This document shows positions 26,873 through 35,703 of a stretch of 64,000 bases of DNA, piece by piece. The DNA is taken from contig NZ_CP088297.1 of NCBI RefSeq assembly GCF_024666615.1, positions 1,674,001 through 1,738,000 on the forward strand, read 5' to 3'. Source of the DNA: Aquabacterium sp. J223 (lineage in GTDB: Bacteria; Pseudomonadota; Gammaproteobacteria; Burkholderiales; Burkholderiaceae_C). Below the pieces are notes generated by a model. The model saw only the letters and a program-made list of their open reading frames with translations, was not told the origin of the DNA and did no database searches. The position numbers and the translations under genes were made by a program. The stretch's first letter is position 1, and each line of letters starts with the position of its first letter.

Positions 26873-29200
26873 ATGCCCATCCCCCACAGCGACCTGCCGG
26901 AACCGGACCCCGATGCGCTGGAGGGCGCCGGCGACATCGGCGTGCTGCTGGTCCACGGCATCGGCGACCATGCCGAGGCCGATGCGCTGCTCGGCTTCGG
27001 CGAGCCGCTGATCGACTGGCTGCGCGACTGGCTGTCCGGGCCGCGGCCGGACCGGCCGCGCGGCCAGGTGCGGGTGCGCAGCGCGCGCATGCGGGCGCTG
27101 CGCAACGAGGCCGAGTCGCCCGCCTTCGCGCAGGTCGAGGTCGACGCCCCCCGACGAGCGGACGGCACGCCGGGCCGCGAGCGCTGGGTCTTCGCCGAGG
27201 CGTGGTGGGGCGACAGCGTGCAGGTGCCGCAGACGCTGCGCCTGCTGGCCTGGATGCTGTCGCGGGTGCCGCTGCTGGTGTTCTGGCACTTCCACGGCGG
27301 CCGTGCCGCGCCGGAGGACGAGGCGCCCGGCGCCTGGCGCTCGCTGCAGATCCTGCTGCGCTGGATCGTCAGCGGTCCGGTGGCCCTGGCCATGCAGCTC
27401 GCCATCGCGCTGGCCATGCTGCTGTGGCTGATTCCCTTCGGCCCCTGGCGACAGGCCCTGCTGGCCACCGTGCGGGCGATGACGCTGACGCTCGGCGACA
27501 GCTTCGTGCTGCTGGAGCAGGACATCCAGCGCGCGGCGCTGGTGCAGCGGGTGGCGCGCTCGCTGCAATGGCTGGCCGACCGCTGCGACACCGTGGTGGT
27601 GCTGGCCCATTCGCAGGGCGGCGCCATCGCCCATGCGGCGCTGCAGGCCTGGCCGCAGCCCAAGGTGCGCGGTTTCGTCAGCGTCGGCTCCGGGCTGGAG
27701 AAGCTGGAGCTGCTGCGCCTGGTGCGCGAGCGCCGCGAGGGCCTCGCCGCCGCCGGCTGGGCCACGCCGCTGTGGCTGGCCGCGGCGCTGGCGGCGGCGC
27801 AGCCCTGGCTGCACTGGGTGCCGGACGGTGGTCGCTGGTGGGTGGGCCTGGTCATCGGCCTGCTGCTGCTGGCCGGTTGGGCGCAAGGCGCGCTGCTGAT
27901 GGCCCTGCGCCAGTACCGCGAGGCGCTGGACCAGCGGCTGCAGGGCTTCGCGCTCTCCGGCGCCGCTGGCGCTCAGGTGACCTGGTGGGACGTGCACGCC
28001 ACGCTGGACCTGGTGCCGATGGGCCGGCAGTCGCAGCTGGCCGACCTGCCCTTCGTGCAGCAGGTGGAGGTGACCAATGAATGCTCGCTGGTCCACGACC
28101 ACGTGCGCTATTTCGACACCCGCTGCGGCTTCGCCGCCTGGTGCTGGCCGACCCTGGCGGCGGCGTTCTCGCGGCTGTCGCTGTTCGACCCGCTGGCGAT
28201 CGAACTGCTGCAGCGGCTGCAGCGCTGGCACCGCCGGCGGGCGCTCGCGCTGGCCGCCGGGCAGCTGCTCAACCCGGTGGCGCTGGCGGTGGCGCTGTGG
28301 CTGGAGTCCGACCTGCTGCGCAGCACCGGGGAGTGGCTGCGCGGCCTGCTGGCGCAGGCCGACTGGCGCTGGCTGGAGGCGGTGCTGTCCTGGCTGGCCG
28401 GGGGGCTGGCGACCGGGCTGTCGCTGCTGCCCGGCCTGAGCGGCGTGCAGGCGCGCACGCTGGTGCCGCTGTTGCTCGGCCTGGCGGTGCTGGTGCTGGC
28501 GCTGCTCGGCTGGTGGCTGGCCATCCATGCGCTGTGGCGGCTGGCCTGCGACCAGCTCTGGCGGCGCTGCGCGCAGGGCCGGTCCAGTCTGGACGAGTCG
28601 CGCTTGATGCGCGTGGTCGGCGGTGCCGCGGGCCTGCTGCTGTGGTGCGCCCTGGCCATGCTGCCGCTGCTGGCGGTGCTGCTCGCGCACCGCCTGGTGC
28701 CCGTGCTCACGCTGCCGGCGCTGGGCCGCGCGATGGCGCTGCTGGTGGCCGGGATGTTGTGGTTCTTCGCCGCCTTCGGCGTGCTGGCGGGGCCGTTCTA
28801 CAGCGTCATCCGCCGCGACGCCAAGGAGGCCGACGACGACACCGACGCCTGGCTGCCGCCGACGATGTCGGTCGGCGGCGCGGTGTATGCGGTGTTCGGC
28901 CTGTGGATGTGGCGCGTGGGCGATGGCGCGGCCGGCTCGCCCGCCGGCCTGGCCGCGTTCGCCGCCGCCGGCGGGCTGGCCGTGGCGCTGGCGGCGCTGT
29001 TCGACCGCCGCTCCGGCTTCGGCTGGACGGATCGGCTGTCGGTGCCGGCGGTGTTCGCCCTGGTGGCCTGGCTGACCTGGCCGGACCGTTCGGGCTGGCC
29101 GGCATGGATGGCCTGGACGCTGGCCGGCGCCGCGGCGCTGGCCTGGGCGAGTTGGCGGCGCTGGCGGCTGCACGGCGCCCGTGCAGCCGCCGTGGCGTGA
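26873..29200 (+). CDS. Large membrane-bound alpha/beta-hydrolase-like protein
   Basis: 775 residues from the ATG at 26873. The N-terminus has a lipase-type opening (GVLLVHGIGDHAEADAL). A hydrophobic stretch (about residues 165-200) is followed by the nucleophile elbow VVVLAHSQGGAIAHAAL (about 240-256). Further hydrolase-like sequence contains WWDVHATLDLVPMGRQ and a His in NECSLVHDHVRYFDTR. From about residue 300, and especially 460-775, there are many membrane segments (VPLLLGLAVLVLALLGWWLA; LLVAGMLWFFAAFGVLAGPF; AAGGLAVALAALF). Ser in AHSQGG and a downstream His could form the triad. I do not recognise a named family; a membrane lipase or esterase is a guess. It is monocistronic and convergent with the tannase-family gene 21 nt downstream. 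Confidence 0.7.
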   Translation: MPIPHSDLPEPDPDALEGAGDIGVLLVHGIGDHAEADALLGFGEPLIDWLRDWLSGPRPDRPRGQVRVRSARMRALRNEAESPAFAQVEVDAPRRADGTPGRERWVFAEAWWGDSVQVPQTLRLLAWMLSRVPLLVFWHFHGGRAAPEDEAPGAWRSLQILLRWIVSGPVALAMQLAIALAMLLWLIPFGPWRQALLATVRAMTLTLGDSFVLLEQDIQRAALVQRVARSLQWLADRCDTVVVLAHSQGGAIAHAALQAWPQPKVRGFVSVGSGLEKLELLRLVRERREGLAAAGWATPLWLAAALAAAQPWLHWVPDGGRWWVGLVIGLLLLAGWAQGALLMALRQYREALDQRLQGFALSGAAGAQVTWWDVHATLDLVPMGRQSQLADLPFVQQVEVTNECSLVHDHVRYFDTRCGFAAWCWPTLAAAFSRLSLFDPLAIELLQRLQRWHRRRALALAAGQLLNPVALAVALWLESDLLRSTGEWLRGLLAQADWRWLEAVLSWLAGGLATGLSLLPGLSGVQARTLVPLLLGLAVLVLALLGWWLAIHALWRLACDQLWRRCAQGRSSLDESRLMRVVGGAAGLLLWCALAMLPLLAVLLAHRLVPVLTLPALGRAMALLVAGMLWFFAAFGVLAGPFYSVIRRDAKEADDDTDAWLPPTMSVGGAVYAVFGLWMWRVGDGAAGSPAGLAAFAAAGGLAVALAALFDRRSGFGWTDRLSVPAVFALVAWLTWPDRSGWPAWMAWTLAGAAALAWASWRRWRLHGARAAAVA

Positions 29201-29221
29201 GGCCGTCGGGCCCCCCGGGCC

Positions 29222-30862
29222 TCACTGGCAGGTGAAGCTGGCCGCGTCGTTCGGACTGGTGCCGGTGTAGCGCGCGTGCTGCGGGTACGGGCACAGCGGC
29301 CGGCTGACGTTGGGCAGCGCGGTGGTGCCGCGCGCCAGCACCCGCGCCGGCGCCTGGCCTTTCTCCACCCAGTCGACCAGGGCGGTCAGGCCGTCCCAGG
29401 CGTCGGTGGCCGGGCCGCCCGAGCAGTGCGTCATGCCGGGGATCTGGAACAGCCGCGCGAAGGCCTGGGTGTTGGCCGCGCCGCCGTTGTTGGTGGTGAG
29501 CTGCTCGTACCAGCGCTGCGACTCGGTGGCGGAGAAGATGGGGTCGGCCATGCCGTGGAAGATCATCAGCTTGCCGCCGCGCTGGCGGTAGCCCGCCAGG
29601 GTGGTGTCGCGCCAGTTGCCGTAGATCGAGTCGTAGGCGTCCATGCGCGGCGGGTCGGTGTCGAAGTTGAAGGTCGACAGCCGGATCGTCGTGTCGGGCG
29701 GGGTGACGAACTCGTAGCCGATGGTCGGCTCCATCAGCAGCGTGTACAGCGCGTTCGACGTCGAGGTGCTGGAGGTGCCCAGCGTCCAGGCGCGCCAGCC
29801 GCCGGCCGCGATGCCCGGGTCCCAGGGCCACGGGTGGTACAGCGGCTGGTTGGCGCTGTTCTTCGGGCCGGCGAAGGCGGCCTTCAGCGCGGTGACCTGC
29901 GGCGCGCTCAGGCAGGTGGCGGTCTTGGCGCCGGCGCACTGCAGCACGGCGGGGTCGAAGCTGCAGGCCGCGGGGTGGGACACCAGGCCGTCGGCCAGGC
30001 CGTCCTGCGCGTCGCACTGTGCCTTGATGGTGTCCGCCACCAGCGTCAGGTCGGCGTTGCTGAAGGCCTGGCTGACGATGGGCAGGTTGTTGGCGTCCTT
30101 CGGCGCGATGGCGTGGAACTGCTGCGTCATCCAGGCCACCGAGATCGACGCGCCCTTGGCCACGCTCATCGCCGGCGCGGTGGCGATGATGCCGTCGAAG
30201 TGCTGCGGGAACCGCTGCGCCAGCGTCAGGCCCTGGTTGCCGCCGCCCGAGCAGCCGATGAAGTAGCTGCGGTCCGGCGCGCGGCCGTAGCGGGCGTTGA
30301 TCAGCGCCTTGGCGGTGCGGGTGGTCACGTCGTAGGCGTTGTAGGCATGGTCGATCCGCGCCAGCGGGTCGAGGCCGAACAGCGGGTTGGCGCCCTGGTG
30401 GCCGGCGTCGGTGGTCACCACCGCGAAGCCGCGCAGCAGCGCGTTGTCCTGCGCGCCGGTGGCGCCGGTGTTGTTGCCCATCGCGGGCGCGACCACGCCG
30501 TCGTTGCCGCCGCCGCCCTGGTAGAAGAAGCGGCCGTTCCAGTCCGTGGGCAGCCGCAGCTGGAAGCCGATGGCGTAGGACTTGCCGTCGACGCCGGTGC
30601 GCTCGTTGACCAGGCCCTGCACGATGCAGTGCTGCGGCAGGAAGGGCCCGCTGGTGACGCCGGCCGGCCGGGTGGTCTCGGCCTCCACCAGCGTGGCCTG
30701 GGTGATGCGGGTGGCGGGCAACGCCTGCGCCGCCATGCGCTCGCAGGCCTGGGTCGCGGTGGCGGTGCCGGCGTCGTCGCCGCCGCCACCGCAGGCCGCG
30801 AGCACCAAGGGCAATGCCAGGGCCGCCGCCTGCGCGGCGCGTCCCGTCCGTCGTGTCTCCAT
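29222..30862 (-). CDS. Tannase/feruloyl-esterase-family lipoprotein
   Basis: 546 residues; the ATG has AGGAG about 8 nt upstream. The signal sequence ends in a lipobox (LPLVLAACGGGG), so it is probably membrane-anchored. Tannase-family motifs are QHCIVQGLVNERTGVDG, FFYQGGGGNDGVV, the serine motif YFIGCSGGGNQGLTLAQRF, the Asp region HGMADPIFSATES and the His in IPGMTHCSGGPATDAWDG. Paired cysteines near Ser and His match the disulfide that brings the triad together in this family. It likely hydrolyses esters of aromatic (hydroxycinnamic, gallic or related) acids. It is divergent from the GMC oxidoreductase. Confidence 0.9.
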   Translation of the reverse strand: METRRTGRAAQAAALALPLVLAACGGGGDDAGTATATQACERMAAQALPATRITQATLVEAETTRPAGVTSGPFLPQHCIVQGLVNERTGVDGKSYAIGFQLRLPTDWNGRFFYQGGGGNDGVVAPAMGNNTGATGAQDNALLRGFAVVTTDAGHQGANPLFGLDPLARIDHAYNAYDVTTRTAKALINARYGRAPDRSYFIGCSGGGNQGLTLAQRFPQHFDGIIATAPAMSVAKGASISVAWMTQQFHAIAPKDANNLPIVSQAFSNADLTLVADTIKAQCDAQDGLADGLVSHPAACSFDPAVLQCAGAKTATCLSAPQVTALKAAFAGPKNSANQPLYHPWPWDPGIAAGGWRAWTLGTSSTSTSNALYTLLMEPTIGYEFVTPPDTTIRLSTFNFDTDPPRMDAYDSIYGNWRDTTLAGYRQRGGKLMIFHGMADPIFSATESQRWYEQLTTNNGGAANTQAFARLFQIPGMTHCSGGPATDAWDGLTALVDWVEKGQAPARVLARGTTALPNVSRPLCPYPQHARYTGTSPNDAASFTCQ

Positions 30863-30977
30863 GTCGTGTTCTCCTGAGGGTGAGAAAGCCACGGTAGACC
30901 ACGGTGGCCGTGTCGTCTGTCCTCCCAGCCGAGGACAGGCGCGGCCTACAGTAACGGCCGGCGAGGAGGCGCCCCCC

Positions 30978-32678
30978 ATGCACGACCGCAGCACCGATGA
31001 CACCGCGACCACCTTCGACTGGGTCGTCGTCGGCGGCGGCACCGCCGGCTGCCTGCTGGCCAACCGGCTGAGCCGCGACCCGTGGCGCCGGGTGCTGCTG
31101 GTGGAGGCCGGCGACCGCGACCGCCACCCGTGGATCCACGTGCCGGTGGGCTACCTCTACTGCATCGGCAACCCGAAGGTGGACTGGTGCTTCAGCACCG
31201 AGGCCGAGCCCGGCCTCAACGGCCGTCGGCTGCGCTACCCGCGCGGCCGCACGCTCGGCGGCTGCTCCAGCATCAACGGCATGATCTACATGCGCGGCCA
31301 GGCGCGCGACTACGACGGCTGGGCCGCGATCACCGGCGACGACGCCTGGCGCTGGTCGAACTGCCTGCCCGACTTCCGCGCCCACGAGGGCCACCACCGG
31401 CTCGACGACCACCCCGCGGCACGCCGGGCGCTGGCCGCCGCCGAGCGGGCCGAGGCCTTCGCCGAGCACCACTTCAACGGCGGCGAGTGGCGCATCGAGA
31501 AGCAGCGCCTGCGCTGGGAGATCCTCGACGCCTTCGCCGCCGCGGCGGTGCAGGCCGGCATCCCGGTCAGCGACGACTTCAACCAGGGCGACAACGAGGG
31601 CGTCGGCTACTTCGAGGTCAACCAGAAGGGCGGCTGGCGGTGGAACACGGCGAAGGCCTTCCTGCGGCCGGTGCTGAAGCGGCCCAACCTCACGGTGTGG
31701 ACGAACGCCCATGCCCGCCGCCTGCTCGTCGAGCGCGAGGCCGACGGCCGGCTGCGCTGCACCGGGGTGTCGCTGCTGCACGAGGGCCGGCGGGTCGTCG
31801 TGCGGGCGGCGCGCGAGGTGGTGCTCAGTGCCGGGGCGATCGGCTCGCCGCAGCTGCTGCAGCTGTCGGGCATCGGCCCGGGCGGCCTGCTGCAGCGGCA
31901 CGCCATCGAGGTGGTGCGCGACCTGCCGGGCGTCGGCGCCAACCTGCAGGACCACCTGCAGATCCGGGCGGTGTTCAAGGTGCAGGGCGCGAAGACGCTG
32001 AACACGCTGGCGGCCCGCTGGTGGGGCCGGGCGGCGATCGGGCTGGAGTACGCGCTGCTGCGCCGCGGGCCGATGAGCATGGCGCCGTCGCAGCTCGGCG
32101 CCTTCACCCGCAGCGACCCGTCGCGGCCGCACCCCAACCTGCAGTTCCACGTGCAGCCGCTGAGCCTGGACGCCTTCGGCGAGCCGCTGCACCCGTTCCC
32201 CGCCTTCACGGCGAGCGTGTGCAACCTCAACCCCACCAGCCGCGGCACGGTGCTCATCCGCAGCCGCACCGCCGGCGAAGCGCCGGCGATCGCGCCGGGC
32301 TACCTGGCCACCGAGGAGGACCGCCGCGTCGCCGCCGATTCGCTGCGCGTGGCGCGGCGCATCGCGGCGCAGCCGGCGCTGGCCCGCTTCGCACCTCAGG
32401 AGTGGAAGCCCGGCGTGCAGTACCGGTCGGACGACGACCTGGCACGGCTGGCCGGCGACATCGCCACCACCATCTTCCATCCGGTGGGCACCGCCGCGAT
32501 GGGCCGCGACGGCGATCCGATGGCGGTGCTCGATTCGCGCCTGCGCGTGCGCGGCGTGCACGGCCTGCGGGTGGTCGACGCCAGCGCCATGCCCACCATC
32601 ACCAGCGGCAACACCAACGCGCCGACGCTGATGATCGCGGAGAAGGCGGCGCGCTGGATCGTGGCCGACGGGGGCTGA
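30978..32678 (+). CDS. GMC-family FAD oxidoreductase (choline/alcohol dehydrogenase-like)
   Basis: 566 residues; the ATG at 30978 follows GAGGAGG about 8 nt upstream. FAD-binding motifs are WVVVGGGTAGCLLANRLS (residues about 15-32), YPRGRTLGGCSSINGMIYM and SAGAIGSPQLLQLSGIGP. The C-terminal active site shows His in TIFHPVGTAAMGRD and Asn in SGNTNAPTLMIAEKAA. It oxidises a primary or secondary alcohol with FAD; the electron acceptor is unclear, and no signal peptide or partner cytochrome is seen. Choline-dehydrogenase similarity is general and does not fix the substrate. Its stop lies 1 nt from the convergent SET gene. Confidence 0.9.
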   Translation: MHDRSTDDTATTFDWVVVGGGTAGCLLANRLSRDPWRRVLLVEAGDRDRHPWIHVPVGYLYCIGNPKVDWCFSTEAEPGLNGRRLRYPRGRTLGGCSSINGMIYMRGQARDYDGWAAITGDDAWRWSNCLPDFRAHEGHHRLDDHPAARRALAAAERAEAFAEHHFNGGEWRIEKQRLRWEILDAFAAAAVQAGIPVSDDFNQGDNEGVGYFEVNQKGGWRWNTAKAFLRPVLKRPNLTVWTNAHARRLLVEREADGRLRCTGVSLLHEGRRVVVRAAREVVLSAGAIGSPQLLQLSGIGPGGLLQRHAIEVVRDLPGVGANLQDHLQIRAVFKVQGAKTLNTLAARWWGRAAIGLEYALLRRGPMSMAPSQLGAFTRSDPSRPHPNLQFHVQPLSLDAFGEPLHPFPAFTASVCNLNPTSRGTVLIRSRTAGEAPAIAPGYLATEEDRRVAADSLRVARRIAAQPALARFAPQEWKPGVQYRSDDDLARLAGDIATTIFHPVGTAAMGRDGDPMAVLDSRLRVRGVHGLRVVDASAMPTITSGNTNAPTLMIAEKAARWIVADGG

Positions 32679-32679
32679 G

Positions 32680-33108
32680 CTACAGCCGGCCGACGCACCC
32701 CGGCGCGCCGCAGCGGCAGGCCAGCCGGCCCTCGTGGTGCGTCTCGCCGTAGTCCACGGTGACCTCCTCGCCGACGGCGATGGCCTTGAGCGCGTAGAAC
32801 TCGATGCGGCCGTCGCGGATCTGCAGCCGGGCGTTGGGCGCGCACGAATGGTTGGTGAAGCGCATCGGGTCGCGCGACTGCGAGGCGTCGACGGCGGTGC
32901 GCGCGGACACCTCGACGATCATGATGCGCTGCTGGCCGGCCGCCCGGCGGCGCGCCTCCGCCACGGGGATCGTCTCGCCGCGGATCTCGCCGATCTTCAG
33001 CCGCGGCGGGATGGGCTCGTCGGCGAAGACGCCGTAGCCGTCGATGCGGCTGCGCGCCACGCGCACGGCGTACTTCTGGTACGGCGGCCGGTCGGCAAGT
33101 TGGCCCAT
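32680..33108 (-). CDS. SET-domain protein (putative lysine methyltransferase)
   Basis: 142 residues, essentially one SET domain. Visible are RSRIDGYGVFADEPIPP, the SAM/active-site motif MRFTNHSCAPNARLQI, the Tyr in VTVDYGETHHEGR and a post-SET-like Cys cluster (LACRCGAPGCVGRL). In eukaryotes such domains methylate histone lysines; in bacteria the substrates are mostly unknown. The neighbours (GMC convergent, queF 17 nt upstream on the same strand) give no clear clue, although queF and this gene may share a transcript. Confidence 0.85.
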   Translation of the reverse strand: MGQLADRPPYQKYAVRVARSRIDGYGVFADEPIPPRLKIGEIRGETIPVAEARRRAAGQQRIMIVEVSARTAVDASQSRDPMRFTNHSCAPNARLQIRDGRIEFYALKAIAVGEEVTVDYGETHHEGRLACRCGAPGCVGRL

Positions 33109-33125
33109 GGGTCGGCCTCGGGCCG

Positions 33126-33628
33126 TCAGCCCAGCAGCCCGGTCTCGTTGGCGTGCTTCGGCAGTTCCACCACCGGCTGCGGCATCCAGCCCTTCTTGCG
33201 GTGCTCGGCCACGACGTTGGTGTAGATGCCGCCGCGCACGTACCACTTGGCGGTGATGCGCACGAAGCGCGGGTCGGTGGCCCGCACGATGTCGTCCAGG
33301 ATGGTGTTGGTCACCTTCTCGTGGAACGCGCCCTCGTTGCGGTAGCTCCAGAAGTACATCTTCAGGCTCTTCAGCTCGATGCAGAGCCGGTCGCACACCA
33401 TGTCGATGGTGAAGTGCGCGAAGTCGGGCTGGCCGGTCAGCGGGCAGTGGCAGGTGAACTCGGGCACCTGGAACTGGATCACGTAGTCGCGTTCCGGCGC
33501 CGGGTTGGGGAACACGTGCAGTTCCTTCGACGGCTGCGAGGGCGGCGTGGCGGGGGCGGCGCGCTGTTTGCCCCGGGGGCTTTCCGGGGGGTGTCTGTGT
33601 CGGAACGTTTGGATTTCCTGGAAGCCAT
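33126..33628 (-). CDS. queF: NADPH-dependent 7-cyano-7-deazaguanine reductase (apparent frameshift near N-terminus)
   Basis: Short-type QueF, about 167 residues once corrected. The core is clear: [18 protein letters not shown] with the thioimide-forming cysteine, [20 protein letters not shown] and [19 protein letters not shown]. The family N-terminal motif [20 protein letters not shown] has no ATG in its own frame. An ATG at 33628 ([19 protein letters not shown]) lies in another frame; inserting one base in the C5 run (G5 at 33552-33556 on the plus strand) joins them as [15 protein letters not shown]. The alternative is initiation at an internal GTG just before FPNP, giving 129 residues but losing the conserved SKEL. 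QueF makes preQ1 for queuosine tRNA modification. Confidence 0.88.
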
Positions 33629-33676
33629 GGCAGCGCCGCGCAAAGCCGCGGATTTTAGGCGTCGGCCTTGAAGCCC

Positions 33677-34834
33677 ATGGCCACGGAACGGCGCTGGGAG
33701 ATCGACGCGCTGCGCGGGCTGATGCTCGTGCTGATGACCGTCACCCACCTGCCGACGGCGGTGTCGTCGCCGCTGGGGCAGCCGTTCGGCATGGTGTCGG
33801 CGGCCGAGGGCTTCGTGCTGCTGTCGGGCTACATGGCCGGGCTGGTCTACCACCGCCGGCAACTGCAGCGCGGCGAGGAGGCGATGGCGACGGCGCTGTG
33901 GCGCCGGGCCTGGAAACTCTACCTGTGCCAGGTGGCGCTGCTGGTGTTCCTGTTCAGCGTGGTCGCCGCCGTGGGCGTCTGGCTGCACGAGCCGGCGGTC
34001 ACCAACCTGCTCAACTACTACCTCGACCGGCCGTGGCATGCGCTGGCCGCCAGCCTGGCGCTGCTCTACAACCCGCCGATGCTGGACATCCTGCCACTGT
34101 ACGTGGTGTTCATGATCGGCAGCCCGCTGCTGCTGCTGCATGCCGGGCCGCGCGGCTGGCCGGTGATCCTGGCCCTCAGCCTGGCGCTGTGGCTGGCCGA
34201 GCAGTTCGGCCTCGGCGGCTGGCTGTACGCGGGCCTGCCGGTGACGGTGCCGCTGACCGAGACCGGCTCCTTCAAGCCGCTGGCCTGGCAGTTCGTCTGG
34301 GTGCTGGGGCTGTGGATGGGCGCGCAGCACGCCGCCGGGCGGCCGCTGGCGCCGCGCATCCCGGCCTGGCTGCTGCGCGCGGCCGTGGCCTGGGCGGCGG
34401 TCGGGCTGGCGGTGCGGCACGGGCTCGGCCAGGTGCCGGCCGACCCCACGGTGGCGCTGCTGTTCGACAAGTGGCAGGTGGCGCCGCTGCGGCTGCTCAA
34501 CCTGCTGGCGCTGCTGCTCATCGTGCTGCGCTGGGGGCCGGCGCTGGTGGCGTGGCTGCCGCGCGGCGTGCCGGCGCTGGAACTGCTCGGCCGCGCCTCG
34601 CTGCCGGTGTTCTGCGCCCACCTGGTCGCCGCGCTGCTGGCGCTGGCGCTGTTCGGCCCGCCCGGCGAGCACGGCTGGGCGGCCGACGCCGCCATCCTGG
34701 TCCTCAGCTTCGGCCTGCTCTATGGCGTGGCCTTCGCCAGCGCCGAGGTCGACCGCCGGGCGGCTAGGGCGAAAGCGCGCGTGTCGGCGTGGCGGGCGGC
34801 CCGGCCGCCGCTGCGCTCAAGTGCGCCGCGATGA
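33677..34834 (+). CDS. opgC: OpgC-like membrane acyltransferase
   Basis: 385 residues starting [20 protein letters not shown], with about ten membrane segments. OpgC_C-family landmarks are the N-terminal WEIDALRG block, [34 protein letters not shown] and [19 protein letters not shown]. OpgC adds succinyl groups to osmoregulated periplasmic glucans; other homologues have unknown acceptors. No opgG/opgH is in the window, so the symbol is by domain only. The 3' end overlaps the convergent SGNH gene by 71 nt. The ATG at 33677 is preferred to the TTG at 33668. Confidence 0.82.
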   Translation: MATERRWEIDALRGLMLVLMTVTHLPTAVSSPLGQPFGMVSAAEGFVLLSGYMAGLVYHRRQLQRGEEAMATALWRRAWKLYLCQVALLVFLFSVVAAVGVWLHEPAVTNLLNYYLDRPWHALAASLALLYNPPMLDILPLYVVFMIGSPLLLLHAGPRGWPVILALSLALWLAEQFGLGGWLYAGLPVTVPLTETGSFKPLAWQFVWVLGLWMGAQHAAGRPLAPRIPAWLLRAAVAWAAVGLAVRHGLGQVPADPTVALLFDKWQVAPLRLLNLLALLLIVLRWGPALVAWLPRGVPALELLGRASLPVFCAHLVAALLALALFGPPGEHGWAADAAILVLSFGLLYGVAFASAEVDRRAARAKARVSAWRAARPPLRSSAPR

Positions 34835-35507
34835 CCTCGCGCCACAGCGCGTAGCCGTCGCGGTTCAGGTGCAGTCGGTCGGCGGCGAACAGCTCGCGCC
34901 GCGGCCGGCCCTGGGCGTCGAGCATGCGCGAGTAGACGTCGAGGTAGGCCACCCGCTGCTGCGTGGCGGCCCAGCGCTCGATCAGCGCGTTGGCGGCGTG
35001 CATGGTGGGCAGCAGCGCCTCGCGAGCGGGGCTGGGCTTGATCGACAGGAAGGCGATGTCGGTGGCCGGCAGCGCGGACCGCACCCCGGTGACGAAGCGC
35101 TGGAAGCTGACCAGCACGTCCTCGGGTTTCGCGCCGGCGGCGATGTCGTTGTCTCCGGCGTAGACCACCACCAGCCGCGGCGCATAGGGCAGCACCAGCT
35201 TGTCGAGCAGGTCGGCACAGTCGGCCAGCCGGGAGCCGCCGAAGCCGCGCTTGAGCACCTGGTGCGAGGCGTCGAACTGCTGCTCCAGCCCGTCCCACAG
35301 CCGGATCGACGAACTGCCGACGAACAGCACGCCGCCGGGCTTGGGCTGGCTGGCGCGGTCGGCGGCGGCGAAGGCGTCGAGCGTGTCCTGCCAGGGCCCG
35401 CGCGGCGCGGGGGCGACGGTCTGGGCGTGGGCCAGCGTGGCGGCCAGCGCCAGCAGCGCGGCGAGGGCGGTGGGCAGCAGGCGATGAAGGCGCATGGCAG
35501 GCATCAT
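34764..35507 (-). CDS. Secreted SGNH/GDSL hydrolase
   Basis: 247 residues from the outermost ATG, or 243 from the ATG at 35495, which begins a good signal peptide (MRLHRLLPTALAALLALAAT, cut after AHA). SGNH blocks are Ser in GGVLFVGSSSIRLW, Gly in RGFGGSRLADC, Asn in VVYAGDNDIAAG, and Asp/His in ADRLHLNRDGYALW. Family members are lipases, esterases or carbohydrate deacetylases; the substrate is unknown. The reading ends inside opgC on the other strand. Confidence 0.88.
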   Translation of the reverse strand: MMPAMRLHRLLPTALAALLALAATLAHAQTVAPAPRGPWQDTLDAFAAADRASQPKPGGVLFVGSSSIRLWDGLEQQFDASHQVLKRGFGGSRLADCADLLDKLVLPYAPRLVVVYAGDNDIAAGAKPEDVLVSFQRFVTGVRSALPATDIAFLSIKPSPAREALLPTMHAANALIERWAATQQRVAYLDVYSRMLDAQGRPRRELFAADRLHLNRDGYALWREVIAAHLSAAAAGPPATPTRALSP

Positions 35508-35595
35508 GGCAAGGGTCGTCGCACCCGGTCCAGGGCCTGCCGCAAACGCGGTTCCCGCCCGGCGCCGCGGCGGCCGGCCGGTGGGGGGCGGCTGC

Positions 35596-35638
35596 TAAAC
35601 TGCGCCGGCGCTGCGCCCCTCGTCGGGGCGCCTTTTTT
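35596..35638 (+). terminator. Hairpin plus T-tract in the smc leader, with a possible -10 box just upstream
   Basis: GCGCCCC (35613-35619) and GGGGCGC (35625-35631) form a 7-bp stem with a TCGTC loop, followed by six T (35633-35638): an intrinsic-terminator shape reading rightwards. No plus-strand gene ends nearby (opgC ends at 34834), and smc starts at 35704. TAAACT at 35596-35601 could be a -10 box, which would place the hairpin at the very start of the transcript. It may be an attenuator, or the end of a very short RNA. Confidence 0.55.
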
Positions 35639-35703
35639 CGTCCCGAATCCACCAGCGCCAGGCCCGGCGGCCATCGCCGGGCGCCACCGCGCCCCGCCGG
35701 CCC

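Noticed and set aside
29201..29221. G/C hairpin between the convergent hydrolase and tannase genes as a terminator
   Set aside because: Only a GGGCCCCCCGGGCC-like stem without a T-tract; in such GC-rich DNA it is not distinctive.
33126..33515. QueF starting at an internal GTG (129 residues)
   Set aside because: It would drop the conserved SKEL segment that is clearly encoded just upstream; an N-terminal frame break is more likely.
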